DNA of 14,070 bases from JAODBQ01 sp038213195 (GTDB taxonomy: Bacteria > Actinomycetota > Acidimicrobiia > Acidimicrobiales > Ilumatobacteraceae), in the NCBI GenBank assembly GCA_038213195.1, contig JBBQTN010000137.1, positions 1-14,070 on the forward strand. Reading direction: 5' to 3'. The stretch's first letter is position 1, and each line of letters starts with the position of its first letter. The notes beneath the pieces are model-generated. The model was given only the letters and a program-made list of their open reading frames with translations. It ran no database searches and had not been told where the DNA came from. A program made the translations under genes and the position numbers. Of the stretch, positions 6,273 to 14,070 are shown one piece after another.

Positions 6273-7238
6273 TCAAAGCAACTCCCTGAACGTGGGCAAC
6301 ACGGCTGCTAGCTCCGGGTCTGCAGCATGCCGTGCAGCGTGGGTCAAGTGATCGGAGCGGGTCGTGCTGAACAGTGTGATCCCATTCTTGTTTCTGTCTG
6401 TGGCATCGGCTAGCAGGAGCCGCGCGAGAAATTCGGGGCAGATACGCTTCGTCCCCAGAGCGGTAGCCCATTGCTCAGCCATTGTGCGGTCTTCTCGAAG
6501 TCTCTTGGTCAAGACGGGGAGCGCACCGCCGATCGCACCGAAGGTGATGAGACCAGCAGAACCGACGTCTGGGAGCGCGTGCTGTTGGAAGATGTTCCAG
6601 CCGACCTGTGCAACAGGCACTGCGCAGTCGAAGCGGTCGATCACCGCCTTGACCGGAGCGACTTCACCGGCAACCCCCCATGCACGCACGTCGCCGCGCT
6701 CCTTCAGTTCGTCCATCGCTGCGCAGAGATCATCGATGTCGGACCCAGGAGAGGGATCATGCAGCAGAACCAGATCGATGTAGTCAATCCCGAGGCGACG
6801 AAGGCTGGATGTGATGCTGACTTTGGCCGCTGAGCCGGTGTAGCCCGTCGATCGGTACAGCAGCGAGCCGGCGACACCGACGCCGGGTCCCGTGGCCTGA
6901 GCTTGAAGTCCAGCTTTGAGCCCTTGTGATCGTGCGACGATCGCGCGTGCTGGCGCTTGCACCCGCGAAAGCGTGCGGACCCACCAACGCGGCTCGATGC
7001 CGAACTTGGTGGCGATTGTAACCCTCTCGCGGTCCCGTCCGAGTGCAGCTGCCAACTCCGACTCCGCCGCCCCCAAGCCGTACATCGGCGCTGTATCGAA
7101 GTGAAGGATTCCTTCGTCGAGCGCTTGTCTCACCAGGTCGACTCGAGCGCGCCTGCTCGGCAGTGAGAAAAGGCCAGCGGAGCCCAGGCCGAGGGAACTC
7201 GTCTGGAGCGAGGTGCCTCCTAGGGCGGAAATACGCAC
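6273..7238 (-). CDS. Aldo/keto reductase family oxidoreductase
   Basis: NAD(P)H-dependent carbonyl reductase fold, 321 residues from GTG 7236-7238, which has GGAGG five bases upstream. A longer reading to 7346 lacks such a site. The catalytic tetrad is complete: Asp48 and Tyr53 (HFDTAPMYG), Lys78 (TIATKFG) and His160 (VLLHDP). The order of strands is that of an AKR barrel (SSLGLGSAGLF at the start, SLRRLGIDYIDLVLLH mid-protein, VRAWGVAG and NIFQQHALP later). The substrate is unknown. Its place beside a GMC-type dehydrogenase remnant and a polysaccharide flippase suggests modification of a sugar or glycan precursor (inference). The product is cytoplasmic. It is transcribed away from the flippase. 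Confidence 0.88.
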   Translation of the reverse strand: MRISALGGTSLQTSSLGLGSAGLFSLPSRRARVDLVRQALDEGILHFDTAPMYGLGAAESELAAALGRDRERVTIATKFGIEPRWWVRTLSRVQAPARAIVARSQGLKAGLQAQATGPGVGVAGSLLYRSTGYTGSAAKVSITSSLRRLGIDYIDLVLLHDPSPGSDIDDLCAAMDELKERGDVRAWGVAGEVAPVKAVIDRFDCAVPVAQVGWNIFQQHALPDVGSAGLITFGAIGGALPVLTKRLREDRTMAEQWATALGTKRICPEFLARLLLADATDRNKNGITLFSTTRSDHLTHAARHAADPELAAVLPTFRELL

Positions 7239-7738
7239 AGCAGCCTCCGCGTCGTCTGAACTTGGTATGCGCGCGCTCTGCGCGAAGATGGGCGAGTCTA
7301 CAGGTCGATCAGGACGCGCCCCAGCGACACCGGGATCGACTCGCAAATGGTGGCCGACATCGACACTTTGAGTTCTTTCGGTCCGGGACGTGCGCCGAGC
7401 CCTCAGGCGGGTCGCACGTCCCGGAGGCTGACCCTCGCCGGGGCAGGACCATTTTCACGCCGGCTGTGCGTCTCGGCGACTTCACAACTGAAGCTCGCTG
7501 CTACGCTGTCTCTGCATGGACTCGCCTACTACGCCCCGGTTCATCCTCGCGTTCGTCGAAGCACGTATTGAGGACGCGCGGATCAGTCATCTTTCTGATT
7601 CGAAACACGTCTTCGTACGAGATCGAATCATCCGGTTCTGGCTACCAGCCGGGTCATAATGCTCGCGAGCTGCGCCGCGCTGCGACGTGCGATCACGAGG
7701 GCGTGTCTGATGGACAGCCAGTTCAAATCGCAAGAGTG
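7239..7738. promoter_or_regulatory. Divergent intergenic region with a 13-bp palindrome
   Basis: This separates the divergent aldo/keto reductase and flippase genes, about 500 bp with no gene I can support. It must hold both promoters. A perfect inverted repeat lies inside it: TCCGGGACGTGCG at 7382-7394 and CGCACGTCCCGGA at 7413-7425, with an 18-nt loop. No T-run follows on either strand, so a protein-binding operator or a structured RNA is more likely than a rho-independent terminator. I did not find a convincing -35/-10 pair. Confidence 0.5.
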
Positions 7739-9100
7739 ATGCGGAGGTTGGTCTCTCGCCGGAGGTCCCGGCGATCGGATGGTCTCGAGTCAGTCGGTCA
7801 GTCTCAACTTCATCGAAGTTCGCTCGCACTTGTTGTGACAACTGCTGTCAATGGATTGCTCGGTCTCGCATTTTGGATCACAGCTGCGCGTAGCTATTCT
7901 CCAGGGATGGTCGGTCTCGGAGCCGGCGGAATCAGCGCGATGCAACTCGTCGGTACGGTGGGGTGGGCCGGTCTGCAATTCACAATACTCCGGTACCTCC
8001 CCGCCGCGGGTCCTCACAAGCGACTGCTTCTCGCATATCTGTATGGTGCAGGTGGTGCAGCGGTGGTGCTGTGTGCGATGGCGATGGTCGCATTTGGGAC
8101 CAATTGGTTTGGAGTGCGCTTTATCAGCGCGAATACCCTCGGTGGAATCGTCTTCTGCGTCAGCGCGATCGTCTGGTTCGTCTTTTCACTCCAAGATGCA
8201 GCATTAGTGGCGGTCAGACGGTCGGTATGGGTGCCTGTCGAGAACGCACTCTATGGGGTCTCAAAGCTCGGGCTGCTCATCATCTTCGCGTCGGTCAATA
8301 GCCCGTGGACGATCTTTGGCGTCTGGGTAGGCGCCTCACTCGTGATGGCAGCCGCCGTGAATACCTACCTCTTCACGCAACCCCTTGCACCTGCCCTGGA
8401 CAGCCATTCGGACCTCCCATCGAGGTCGGTCGTTGCGATCTACTCCACGGGTCAGACGGGAACTGCCCTCTTGGCGTGGATACCGGAGTTTCTCGTGCCT
8501 CTCCTCGTGATCCGGCTGCTTGGGCAGAGAGAAAATGCTTACTACTACGCCGCGTGGACAATTGGCTACTCGATGCGGCTCATCTCGATCAACATGTCCA
8601 ACGTGTTGATCACGGAAGCTGCCCACGATCGCGCGGCGGTGCCCGCGCTTCTCAGGAGTTCCACACGACTCGCTGCAGTTGTTCTCATACCAGCCATGCT
8701 CGTGGGTCTCGCCGTCCCCGGGGTGATCCTCGGCATTTTCGGCTCAGGCTACGAAGCCGGGGCATCTTTGCTTCGCTACTATGCGATTAGCCTCGTGCCC
8801 TTCTCGATCGCGGGTGTTGTGATCGCCATTGATCGCATCAGCGGAAAGTTTGGAACAGCGATGCTGATCACAGGAACCGGTACGGTCGTCACCCTGGCTC
8901 TCGACCTGTTGTTGATGCCAAACATGGGAATCTCGGGCGCTGGCCTCGGATGGTTGTTAGGACAAACCGTTGCCGCAGCCGTCGCGGTCGCGTCGTACCG
9001 ATTCCAGGCCCGACGACCGGCTGGGGATCTGACACCGCAGCGAACGCACGGCAAGCGCCTGAGTCGGCGCAGCATCCGCGACGCCGTGCGCAGGCCTTGA
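7739..9100 (+). CDS. Polysaccharide flippase, Wzx/MATE-like membrane protein
   Basis: 453 residues from ATG 7739-7741. A GTG at 7703-7705 with GAGG three bases upstream would add 12 residues. After a basic N-terminus there are about 12 hydrophobic segments, beginning ALVVTTAVNGLLGLAFWITA. The repeated two-bundle pattern fits polysaccharide-transport (Wzx/MurJ/MATE) proteins, including LAFWITAARSYSPGMVGLGA, which resembles the N-terminal AR.YSP.EVG motif of this group. The C-terminal half shows VPGVILGIFGSGYEAGASLLR and NMGISGAGLGWLLGQT. Such proteins flip lipid-linked oligosaccharides across the inner membrane. It ends 38 bp from a convergent small gene. The upstream part of the open frame (7043-7702) lies mainly antisense to the reductase and is not counted. 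Confidence 0.85.
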   Translation: MRRLVSRRRSRRSDGLESVGQSQLHRSSLALVVTTAVNGLLGLAFWITAARSYSPGMVGLGAGGISAMQLVGTVGWAGLQFTILRYLPAAGPHKRLLLAYLYGAGGAAVVLCAMAMVAFGTNWFGVRFISANTLGGIVFCVSAIVWFVFSLQDAALVAVRRSVWVPVENALYGVSKLGLLIIFASVNSPWTIFGVWVGASLVMAAAVNTYLFTQPLAPALDSHSDLPSRSVVAIYSTGQTGTALLAWIPEFLVPLLVIRLLGQRENAYYYAAWTIGYSMRLISINMSNVLITEAAHDRAAVPALLRSSTRLAAVVLIPAMLVGLAVPGVILGIFGSGYEAGASLLRYYAISLVPFSIAGVVIAIDRISGKFGTAMLITGTGTVVTLALDLLLMPNMGISGAGLGWLLGQTVAAAVAVASYRFQARRPAGDLTPQRTHGKRLSRRSIRDAVRRP

Positions 9101-9138
9101 CAGGACGCTGAACGTGATCGCACATGGCGAGCAACCGA

Positions 9139-9333
9139 TCAGGCGTATTCCAGGAAGCGCGCCACCACCAGTGCAAGAACCATCACGGACGAGGCGATTG
9201 CCGCCGCAGTGAGCAGCCGCTGTCCACGTGAACGGCCGCCAGCGACCGCGACCACCTCGCGCGCCAGGAGGAGAACGAGCGCCAGACAAGCAACCGGCAC
9301 ACCGAACGTGGGCGAGAGGACAACGTCACGCAT
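9139..9333 (-). CDS. Small two-helix membrane protein
   Basis: 64 residues from ATG 9331-9333, with two hydrophobic segments (FGVPVACLALVLLLA and LLTAAAIASSVMVLALVVA) separated by a short basic loop (GGRSRGQR). The layout suggests a hairpin membrane protein with the basic loop probably cytoplasmic. I do not recognise a family. It lies 211 bp downstream of the 787-residue membrane protein on the same strand, so it may share its transcript. No clear ribosome binding site precedes the ATG, which lowers confidence. Confidence 0.5.
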   Translation of the reverse strand: MRDVVLSPTFGVPVACLALVLLLAREVVAVAGGRSRGQRLLTAAAIASSVMVLALVVARFLEYA

Positions 9334-9544
9334 GGCTGGAGCGGGAGCGCGACGAAACTGGGACTGTGCGGCTCGGCTGCGGGTGGTACGCGCCCGAGAT
9401 CACTCCTGACACCTCATCGTCCGATGTTGCTCGACAGCGCCTCGGTTGTCCAGCCATGGTGACGGTTCCGCGATCTGCATAAGCCTGAACGGTTCACCCA
9501 TCAGACGGACACCTCCGCAAGCTCCACGACGCCGGCTCCCGACC

Positions 9545-11908
9545 TCAACGGGCGTCGATCAGCCGCAAGATGATGCCGTCACCCGCCTGCGCGCTGACCC
9601 TGAATCGCCCGGTTTGCTGTAGGTCTGCCAGGAGTTGCCTCATCCAGTCGTCGCCACGCCCTAAGGTGATCACACCGTAGGCACGTTGGCTCTGCGTGAG
9701 CAGGACGAACACGGCTCCGTCTGCAGCGGCACGATCGAGCTCGTTGATCGAGTCGTCGGCGCCGCCCTCCGGGAGCGTTCGGAATCGCACCTCGGACACT
9801 CGCGTGACGTACAGAGGTGTCTGCTCATTCGACACGAACACCGTTGAACCATCCGGCGCGATCTCGTAGAGATGACGGAGCAGGTCGATGTCAGCAGTCG
9901 AGAAATGCTCGAAGGCTTCGTTGCCGAACCGCGCAGTGACGAAAAGAGGAAGAAGGAGAAGACCGATGACTGCCAACGCGCCGGCACGCCGCGCTGTCAT
10001 GTTGCGATGGGATGGTGCGGCAACCCGAGAAAGCAAGATCGCACTCGGTGCAAGCGTGAAGAAGCAGACCCGCAGTGCCATTTCGCCGCCGTACGGCTGA
10101 AGGAGGAGCATCGGGAAGGGTGCAAAGAACAGAACGATCAGTACGAGCGGCGTGCGACGTTTCACCCACATCACTACGCCGACCGCAACCGCGCCCACCC
10201 AGGTGACCAGAGCCAAGATGATTCGTGAATATAGGACGAGGCTGCGTTCGACGCTCGACGACGCGCCCGGCGTACGGCTCGTCACGTTTGCCTCGGCAAT
10301 GCTTTTCACCTCACCGACACTGCCGAAGATAACGTTAAGATGACCGATCCAGTACGGCTGCGCAGCAAACGACAGCCACGCAAGAAGCGCCACGACACAA
10401 AACACCCACATGAGACGAAGCTTGATCTCGCTGACGAGCGCGAGACCGGCCATCGCGGTTACGGCAAAGATCGGCGTGAGCTGATGACTTGACACCATCG
10501 CGAGTAGAAGGACACCGACACAGAGTATGGCGACGGTGGCGTTCTTGCCGAGTTCCTGCCGGTGTCGCGGATAAATCTCCGGGCGCAGCCATCTCAGGTG
10601 ACTACTTCTCCCTCTGTCATCGTCGGTCGGAAACGTGTACACGAGGATGACCATTAGACCGAGGTACAAGATCGATCCAACCGCTTGCGGTGAAAAGTAG
10701 TCCTGCCCTACCCAGTTCAGGCAACAAAAAGTTGCGGCGGCAACAATTCGCTGTTCCTTCGTCGCGCCGAGTCGGCGCGCAAGCACAACAACAAGCAAGA
10801 TTGCCACAGCATTGTAGAACACCGGGGCGAAGCGCACCATCCACAAGACGTCGTCCGTGCCCGCCACGCGCTGCAACAGCGCGCCGGCGGCGAAGAAGCC
10901 AGCCCACCTGAACCGTGCGTCAATGTTCAGCAGCGTTCCGTGTACTGCGATGTGCTCGATGAATCCGACGTGGACCCACGCCGGCGCAAAGCGAGGATGC
11001 TGCTCGAGCAGCCCTGGAGCACCGTGAAGAGCCGCGACAAGGGGAATGACTCCTGCCCAGGCCCATCGAGTGTGCAACGCGCAGCCCACAGCGATACTCA
11101 CGATCAAAACCCCTGTGCCAACCCACCACCACAACGACAGGGCGCCGAGCAGGCCGATCTGCGAAGTCGGGTCGGTACTCGAACGACTAAGTCCGAGAAT
11201 TGTAAAGACGCAGCCCGTCGCGCTGATCCCGACGCACGTCACAGCAGCACGGTCAGCCAAGGTTCGCCGAACGCGATCGCTGACGGAAGCGGTAGGAAGT
11301 CGGAAGAGACGACGACACGCGCGATCGGTCGAGGTGGCGACGATCGACGCGAGCATCGCTGTCGCCAGCCACCACGCCAGCCTTGGACCTGGACCACCTC
11401 GGGCGGGTTCGGGGAAGATGTTTCTGGTGAAGAGGGTCGTGACGACCGCCACGGTCAATGGCAGCACGGATGCGAATCCGCAAAGGCGAGCGGCATCATG
11501 TTTTCCGGTGACGATGTTCACGATGGCAAGGACCGAACAGGACCCCGTGAGCACCAAGCTTGTGGTGAACCAATGCCACCCTATGCCCAGCACCAACAGC
11601 TCTCCTGCGACGATCGCCACTGTGATGCTTAGGACGAATGAAATCGCGATTGTGGCGCCGTTCATATGCGCGCCGAGATTCCGGGCGAACACCCAACCGG
11701 GAACAAAGACGAAAAAACACAGCGCGACTGCGGGCCGGGCGGGGGTGCTCACGTCGAACACGAGGTGAGCGAACAACACGAGCGCCAGGCTGAGGCAGAT
11801 GACGTCGAGCGCCGAACCCATCGCGATCCGGATGGCGTTCTCGCCAGGCATCGGCGCCGGCTCAACGGGGGTTGCGGTGACGCCGCTCAAGCCCGTTGCG
11901 GGGATCAC
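9545..11908 (-). CDS. Large polytopic membrane protein, GT-C glycosyltransferase-like
   Basis: 787 residues from GTG 11906-11908 (AGGA seven bases upstream); ATG at residue 20 is an alternative. There are about 17 hydrophobic segments, from LDVICLSLALVLFAHLVFDV near residue 34 to AVIGLLLLPLFVTARFG near residue 640. A soluble C-terminal domain of about 140 residues follows (FEHFSTADIDLLRHLYEIAP to the end). A long loop near residues 295-350 (LEQHPRFAPAWVHVGFIEHI) probably faces outside. This layout fits GT-C membrane glycosyltransferases or polymerases that use lipid-linked sugars. I see no exact family signature, so an O-antigen-ligase or Wzy-like role is equally possible. With the convergent flippase it points to a surface glycan locus. 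Confidence 0.7.
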   Translation of the reverse strand: MIPATGLSGVTATPVEPAPMPGENAIRIAMGSALDVICLSLALVLFAHLVFDVSTPARPAVALCFFVFVPGWVFARNLGAHMNGATIAISFVLSITVAIVAGELLVLGIGWHWFTTSLVLTGSCSVLAIVNIVTGKHDAARLCGFASVLPLTVAVVTTLFTRNIFPEPARGGPGPRLAWWLATAMLASIVATSTDRACRRLFRLPTASVSDRVRRTLADRAAVTCVGISATGCVFTILGLSRSSTDPTSQIGLLGALSLWWWVGTGVLIVSIAVGCALHTRWAWAGVIPLVAALHGAPGLLEQHPRFAPAWVHVGFIEHIAVHGTLLNIDARFRWAGFFAAGALLQRVAGTDDVLWMVRFAPVFYNAVAILLVVVLARRLGATKEQRIVAAATFCCLNWVGQDYFSPQAVGSILYLGLMVILVYTFPTDDDRGRSSHLRWLRPEIYPRHRQELGKNATVAILCVGVLLLAMVSSHQLTPIFAVTAMAGLALVSEIKLRLMWVFCVVALLAWLSFAAQPYWIGHLNVIFGSVGEVKSIAEANVTSRTPGASSSVERSLVLYSRIILALVTWVGAVAVGVVMWVKRRTPLVLIVLFFAPFPMLLLQPYGGEMALRVCFFTLAPSAILLSRVAAPSHRNMTARRAGALAVIGLLLLPLFVTARFGNEAFEHFSTADIDLLRHLYEIAPDGSTVFVSNEQTPLYVTRVSEVRFRTLPEGGADDSINELDRAAADGAVFVLLTQSQRAYGVITLGRGDDWMRQLLADLQQTGRFRVSAQAGDGIILRLIDAR

Positions 11909-12421
11909 ACGATCCTGCGACTCTGTCGGTGGAAGCCGCTCATCAAACTTCGCTCACGCGGCGCTTCGACGTTTTTGGGTTGATGCATTGCCGGTGCTGC
12001 CCAACCCGCAGGTACTCGGCTACGGGGCGCCGGTCGGGGCACCGAGAGATGCAACAACGCTCGACAAAGATCTGGCCGCGTCGCCCGCCCGGAAACGAAC
12101 GCGACCCCCATCACCGGAGCTCCGGCGACCGCCGCAGGCGCAACGCGACTGCGACAGCGCGCCCGCTCCCTGCAGATCCCGAGAGTCCCGCCTCGTCGGA
12201 GAGCACGTGCGGGCGCGAGATCAGGAACGTCAGAACGGCAACCCGGCATCCGGAACGTTCCCGGCCGTTCCCAGCTATCGCGGCGCGCGGTCGGGAACCA
12301 TGGGCTGATCCGCACAGTGATGTCCAACAAACGATGACTCTCCGATCGATGGTTTGCCCACGGTGTAGCGCCACACCGAGGAGTGACGCTTGGTGGCCGC
12401 TCCAGATGGAGGAGCGCAGCT
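11909..12421. other. Non-coding stretch upstream of the large membrane protein
   Basis: No open frame here matches a family I know. It presumably holds the promoter of the minus-strand membrane protein. Short symmetric elements are present: CCGGAGCTCCGG (12114-12125), GGAACGTTCC (12253-12262) beside a further GTTCCC, and the hairpins CGGTGT/ACACCG (12361-12378) and CGCTCC/GGAGCG (12398-12416). The last two lie just outside the IS1380 remnant. None is strong enough to name. Confidence 0.4.
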
Positions 12422-13700
12422 TACCCCGATCCACCGATCGGCGTGGGCCGCAGGCGGTGGAGGTCTTTGAACGGGAGTGGGTGGGGGTTGATGGCCCGGG
12501 GAGCGTGCTCGGTCGTGTGACGGTTGTGGTAGCGGGTGGCGAGTTCAGTGATTTCGGTGTTCGCGGGTGGTCTCTGGTGCCCGGGCGTGTTGGGGGCACA
12601 GTCAGATCTCGCGTTCAGGTGACGAGGACGACGGAGCGGACCCGGCGAGCGGTGTTGAACTGTTCTTGCCATGGGCAACGGGTGGGGAGGTGGAGGGTGG
12701 TGCGTCGTGCTGAGCGGGTGATCCGGGCGGGAGGCGGAGATGGTGGCGGGGCAGGGTGTCGGTGGGGATGATTGTTTCGACGAGCCCGAGCCGGCTGGTC
12801 CGGCGGGCGAGGTTGTGGGCGATCTCGTTCAGTCCGAGCCAGGCGGTGTTGGCTACGAACCGTCCGGATGGCTTGTGGTTCACTGCGACACCGTAATTGA
12901 CGTCGCGAATGACGTCTTCGACGACGGCGAGGCCGCGGTGGTCGGCTTCCACGGAGGGTGGTCCCGGTGCGGTCGGTGATGAAAACGTGGTAGGTGGCTC
13001 GACGAACAAGGCGAGCTGTCAGCCGGGTGTGGGACGGACGTGGCGCACGATCAGCCGCACCGGTTTGGCGTATTTGCCGGCGAAGGGCTATCCCCTTCGT
13101 TACAGCTGCACCCACATCTTGCGCTTCGGACAACCTTCCAGACGCGGCAGCGCCGCAAGATCTTGTGGTCACTGTAGGGAAGGGGATAGCCACCTGCCGG
13201 CGAATGGGGTATAGCCGGTTTCGGCGACGTCCGCACCGTCGAGGAAGTACGGGATCGGCACCCACTGGTTGTCGTCGATTCGGTGATCGCAGCGTGGACC
13301 GGTGTGCTCATCCGCACGGTGATCGAGAACCTGACAGCGGCCCCGCCGGGCAGAAACGACACCGGTGGGGTATGGTCCGGATTCTGCGCGCAACGCCATT
13401 GTTCCGATTGCTTGCGCGGTGCGCGCACGGTTGAACGTTTCGGTCAAGAACCTGGCGCGGCGCGGGCGGTGATTGGCGTTGCCGCCACGCAGGCGTTATG
13501 GACGATGTCACCCGTGTCGGCGATCGTGGCGATCAACGCGTGGTAGCCGCGCACCCGGTGTAGGTGAACTTGGACCCACCGTGCTTCTGCAACCCTTCCG
13601 CCTAGCAGATCGTGGAATCAACATCGATCGTCACGGGGGTCGCCGGGTCCGGTACCGCCGCCTGGGGCCGACCGCGTCATCATCGGCGCCGGACAGCAAG
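12422..13700 (-). pseudogene. IS1380-family transposase remnant
   Basis: Minus-strand fragments in all three frames follow the IS1380 order. They are VTIDVDSTIC (near 13634, first catalytic Asp), GLQKHGGSKFTYT, RVRGYHALIATIADTGDIVH, LRGGNANHRPRRARFLTETF, FSITVRMSTPVHAAI, NQWVPIPYFLDGADVAETGY, TPFAG, then VEADHRGLAVVEDVIRDVNY and GVAVNHKPSGRFVANTAWLG. The protein ends QEQFNTARRVRSVVLVT at 12615. A TAG replaces the Glu codon after TIC, and at least five frameshifts are needed. The first third of the protein is missing. The element's 3' end is probably near 12422, where minus-strand ATCGGTGGATCGGGG resembles an IS1380 terminus. A MITE-like hairpin interrupts it at 13085-13194. Confidence 0.85.
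13085..13194. mobile_element. 110-bp MITE-like palindromic insertion
   Basis: Two 38-nt imperfect inverted arms, 13086-13123 and 13154-13191, flank a 30-nt centre. Both arms begin GGCTATCCCCTTC and end ATCTTGCG when read inwards. The insertion is bounded by 10-bp direct repeats TGCCGGCGAA (13075-13084 and 13195-13204), which is the IS1380 coding sequence for FAG duplicated. It has no gene. I do not know the partner transposase; the GGCT terminus is shared with ISL3 ends but the rest differs. Confidence 0.75.
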
Positions 13701-13758
13701 AACTTCAGCGTGTTCGTCTTGGCGCGCACCTGCGAGGGTCTAGAGATTCGGACATCGT

Positions 13759-14070
13759 TTAGCGGGTCACCTTCGTCGCAGCCAGCCACAACAGGATGCT
13801 CGGCCGCCATGTCGTCCCCGCCGGACGGGCCGCCCACTGCGTGTTCGCCGAGTTTCCGTCGTAGTTCCAGTGCATTTCGATGATTGCCCCAGCATCGTTC
13901 CACGTTGGCATCGCATCTGCGATCCATGCCTGTTCGGACGCTTGAGTGCGACCGGATGGGAACCCCCACTCGCCAATCATCAACGGGATTCTTGCGCTAT
14001 TCAGGAAGTTATTGTACGGTTTGATGAACGCGTACATTTGGGCGCGCGTTGTAGCGGTGGACGAGTACGT
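13759..14070 (-). CDS. Probable glycoside hydrolase, C-terminal part (runs off window)
   Basis: The minus-strand frame is open from the right edge to TAA 13759-13761, giving about 103 residues. It includes FLNSARIPLMIGEWGFPSGR, where the Glu of IGEWG resembles the nucleophile at the end of strand 7 in GH clan-A (cellulase-like) barrels. AWIADAMPTWNDAGAIIEMH, WNYDG and a C-terminal SILLWLAATK follow. It is probably extracellular, but the N-terminus and signal peptide lie outside the window. The exact GH family cannot be named from this part. Its base use is a little less GC-rich than its neighbours. It would suit glycan trimming in the polysaccharide locus (inference). Confidence 0.65.
   Translation of the reverse strand, partial: TYSSTATTRAQMYAFIKPYNNFLNSARIPLMIGEWGFPSGRTQASEQAWIADAMPTWNDAGAIIEMHWNYDGNSANTQWAARPAGTTWRPSILLWLAATKVTR

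Noticed and set aside
7382..7425. Rho-independent terminator
   Set aside because: The stem is strong, but the loop is 18 nt and no T-run follows on either strand. It lies between divergent promoters, where a terminator is not expected.
7043..7702. N-terminal extension of the flippase frame by about 220 codons
   Set aside because: It lies mainly antisense to the aldo/keto reductase and reads as Arg/Ser/Pro-rich noise. Membrane-protein character begins only after about 7739.
11896..12771. A 291-codon plus-strand open frame and overlapping minus-strand frames
   Set aside because: No recognisable domain. It crosses from the membrane-protein start into the IS1380 remnant, and its composition is Arg/Pro-rich.

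Overview
High-GC DNA with GTG/TTG starts and transposase types common in Actinomycetota. A high-GC actinobacterium is the best guess, but no marker gene fixes the class. No rRNA, tRNA or CRISPR array was seen. The window is a surface-polysaccharide-type locus embedded in a graveyard of nested mobile elements.

Layout. (1) 1-850, minus strand: the end of a compact module made of a DUF5372-like small protein, a DUF6788-like protein and the N-terminus of a serine recombinase that runs off the left edge. (2) 851-4400: elements nested inside each other. A group II intron (5' 960 nt only, RT truncated) sits in an IS30 transposase gene directly after its first catalytic Asp. The IS30 sits in an IS3-family orfB, and an IS110 element sits inside the right terminal repeat of the same IS3. 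(3) 4401-6253: remains of a GMC-type FAD oxidoreductase gene, split by an intact ISL3-family IS (4837-6225) with a perfect 8-bp target duplication. (4) 6273-11908: the readable host genes. These are an aldo/keto reductase (minus, formerly in operon with the GMC gene), a Wzx/MATE-like polysaccharide flippase (plus), a 64-aa membrane protein (minus) and a 787-aa polytopic membrane protein resembling GT-C glycosyltransferases (minus). (5) 11909-12421: no gene found. (6) 12422-13700: a badly decayed IS1380-family transposase that carries a 110-bp MITE-like hairpin insertion. (7) 13759-14070: the C-terminus of a probable glycoside hydrolase, cut by the right edge.

How it fits together. The flippase, the large membrane protein, the sugar-type oxidoreductases and the hydrolase would suit synthesis, export and trimming of an extracellular or cell-surface glycan. 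That role is inferred from family and context. The relative order of insertions can be read from the nesting: GMC gene, then IS3 and ISL3; IS3, then IS30 and IS110; IS30, then the group II intron; finally a deletion or recombination that fused the truncated intron to the recombinase module.

The most interesting items are the intron whose exon-binding sites still match its IS30 target, the IS110 insertion inside an IS3 end with a leader long enough for a bridge RNA, the palindromic MITE, and the three-gene recombinase module.
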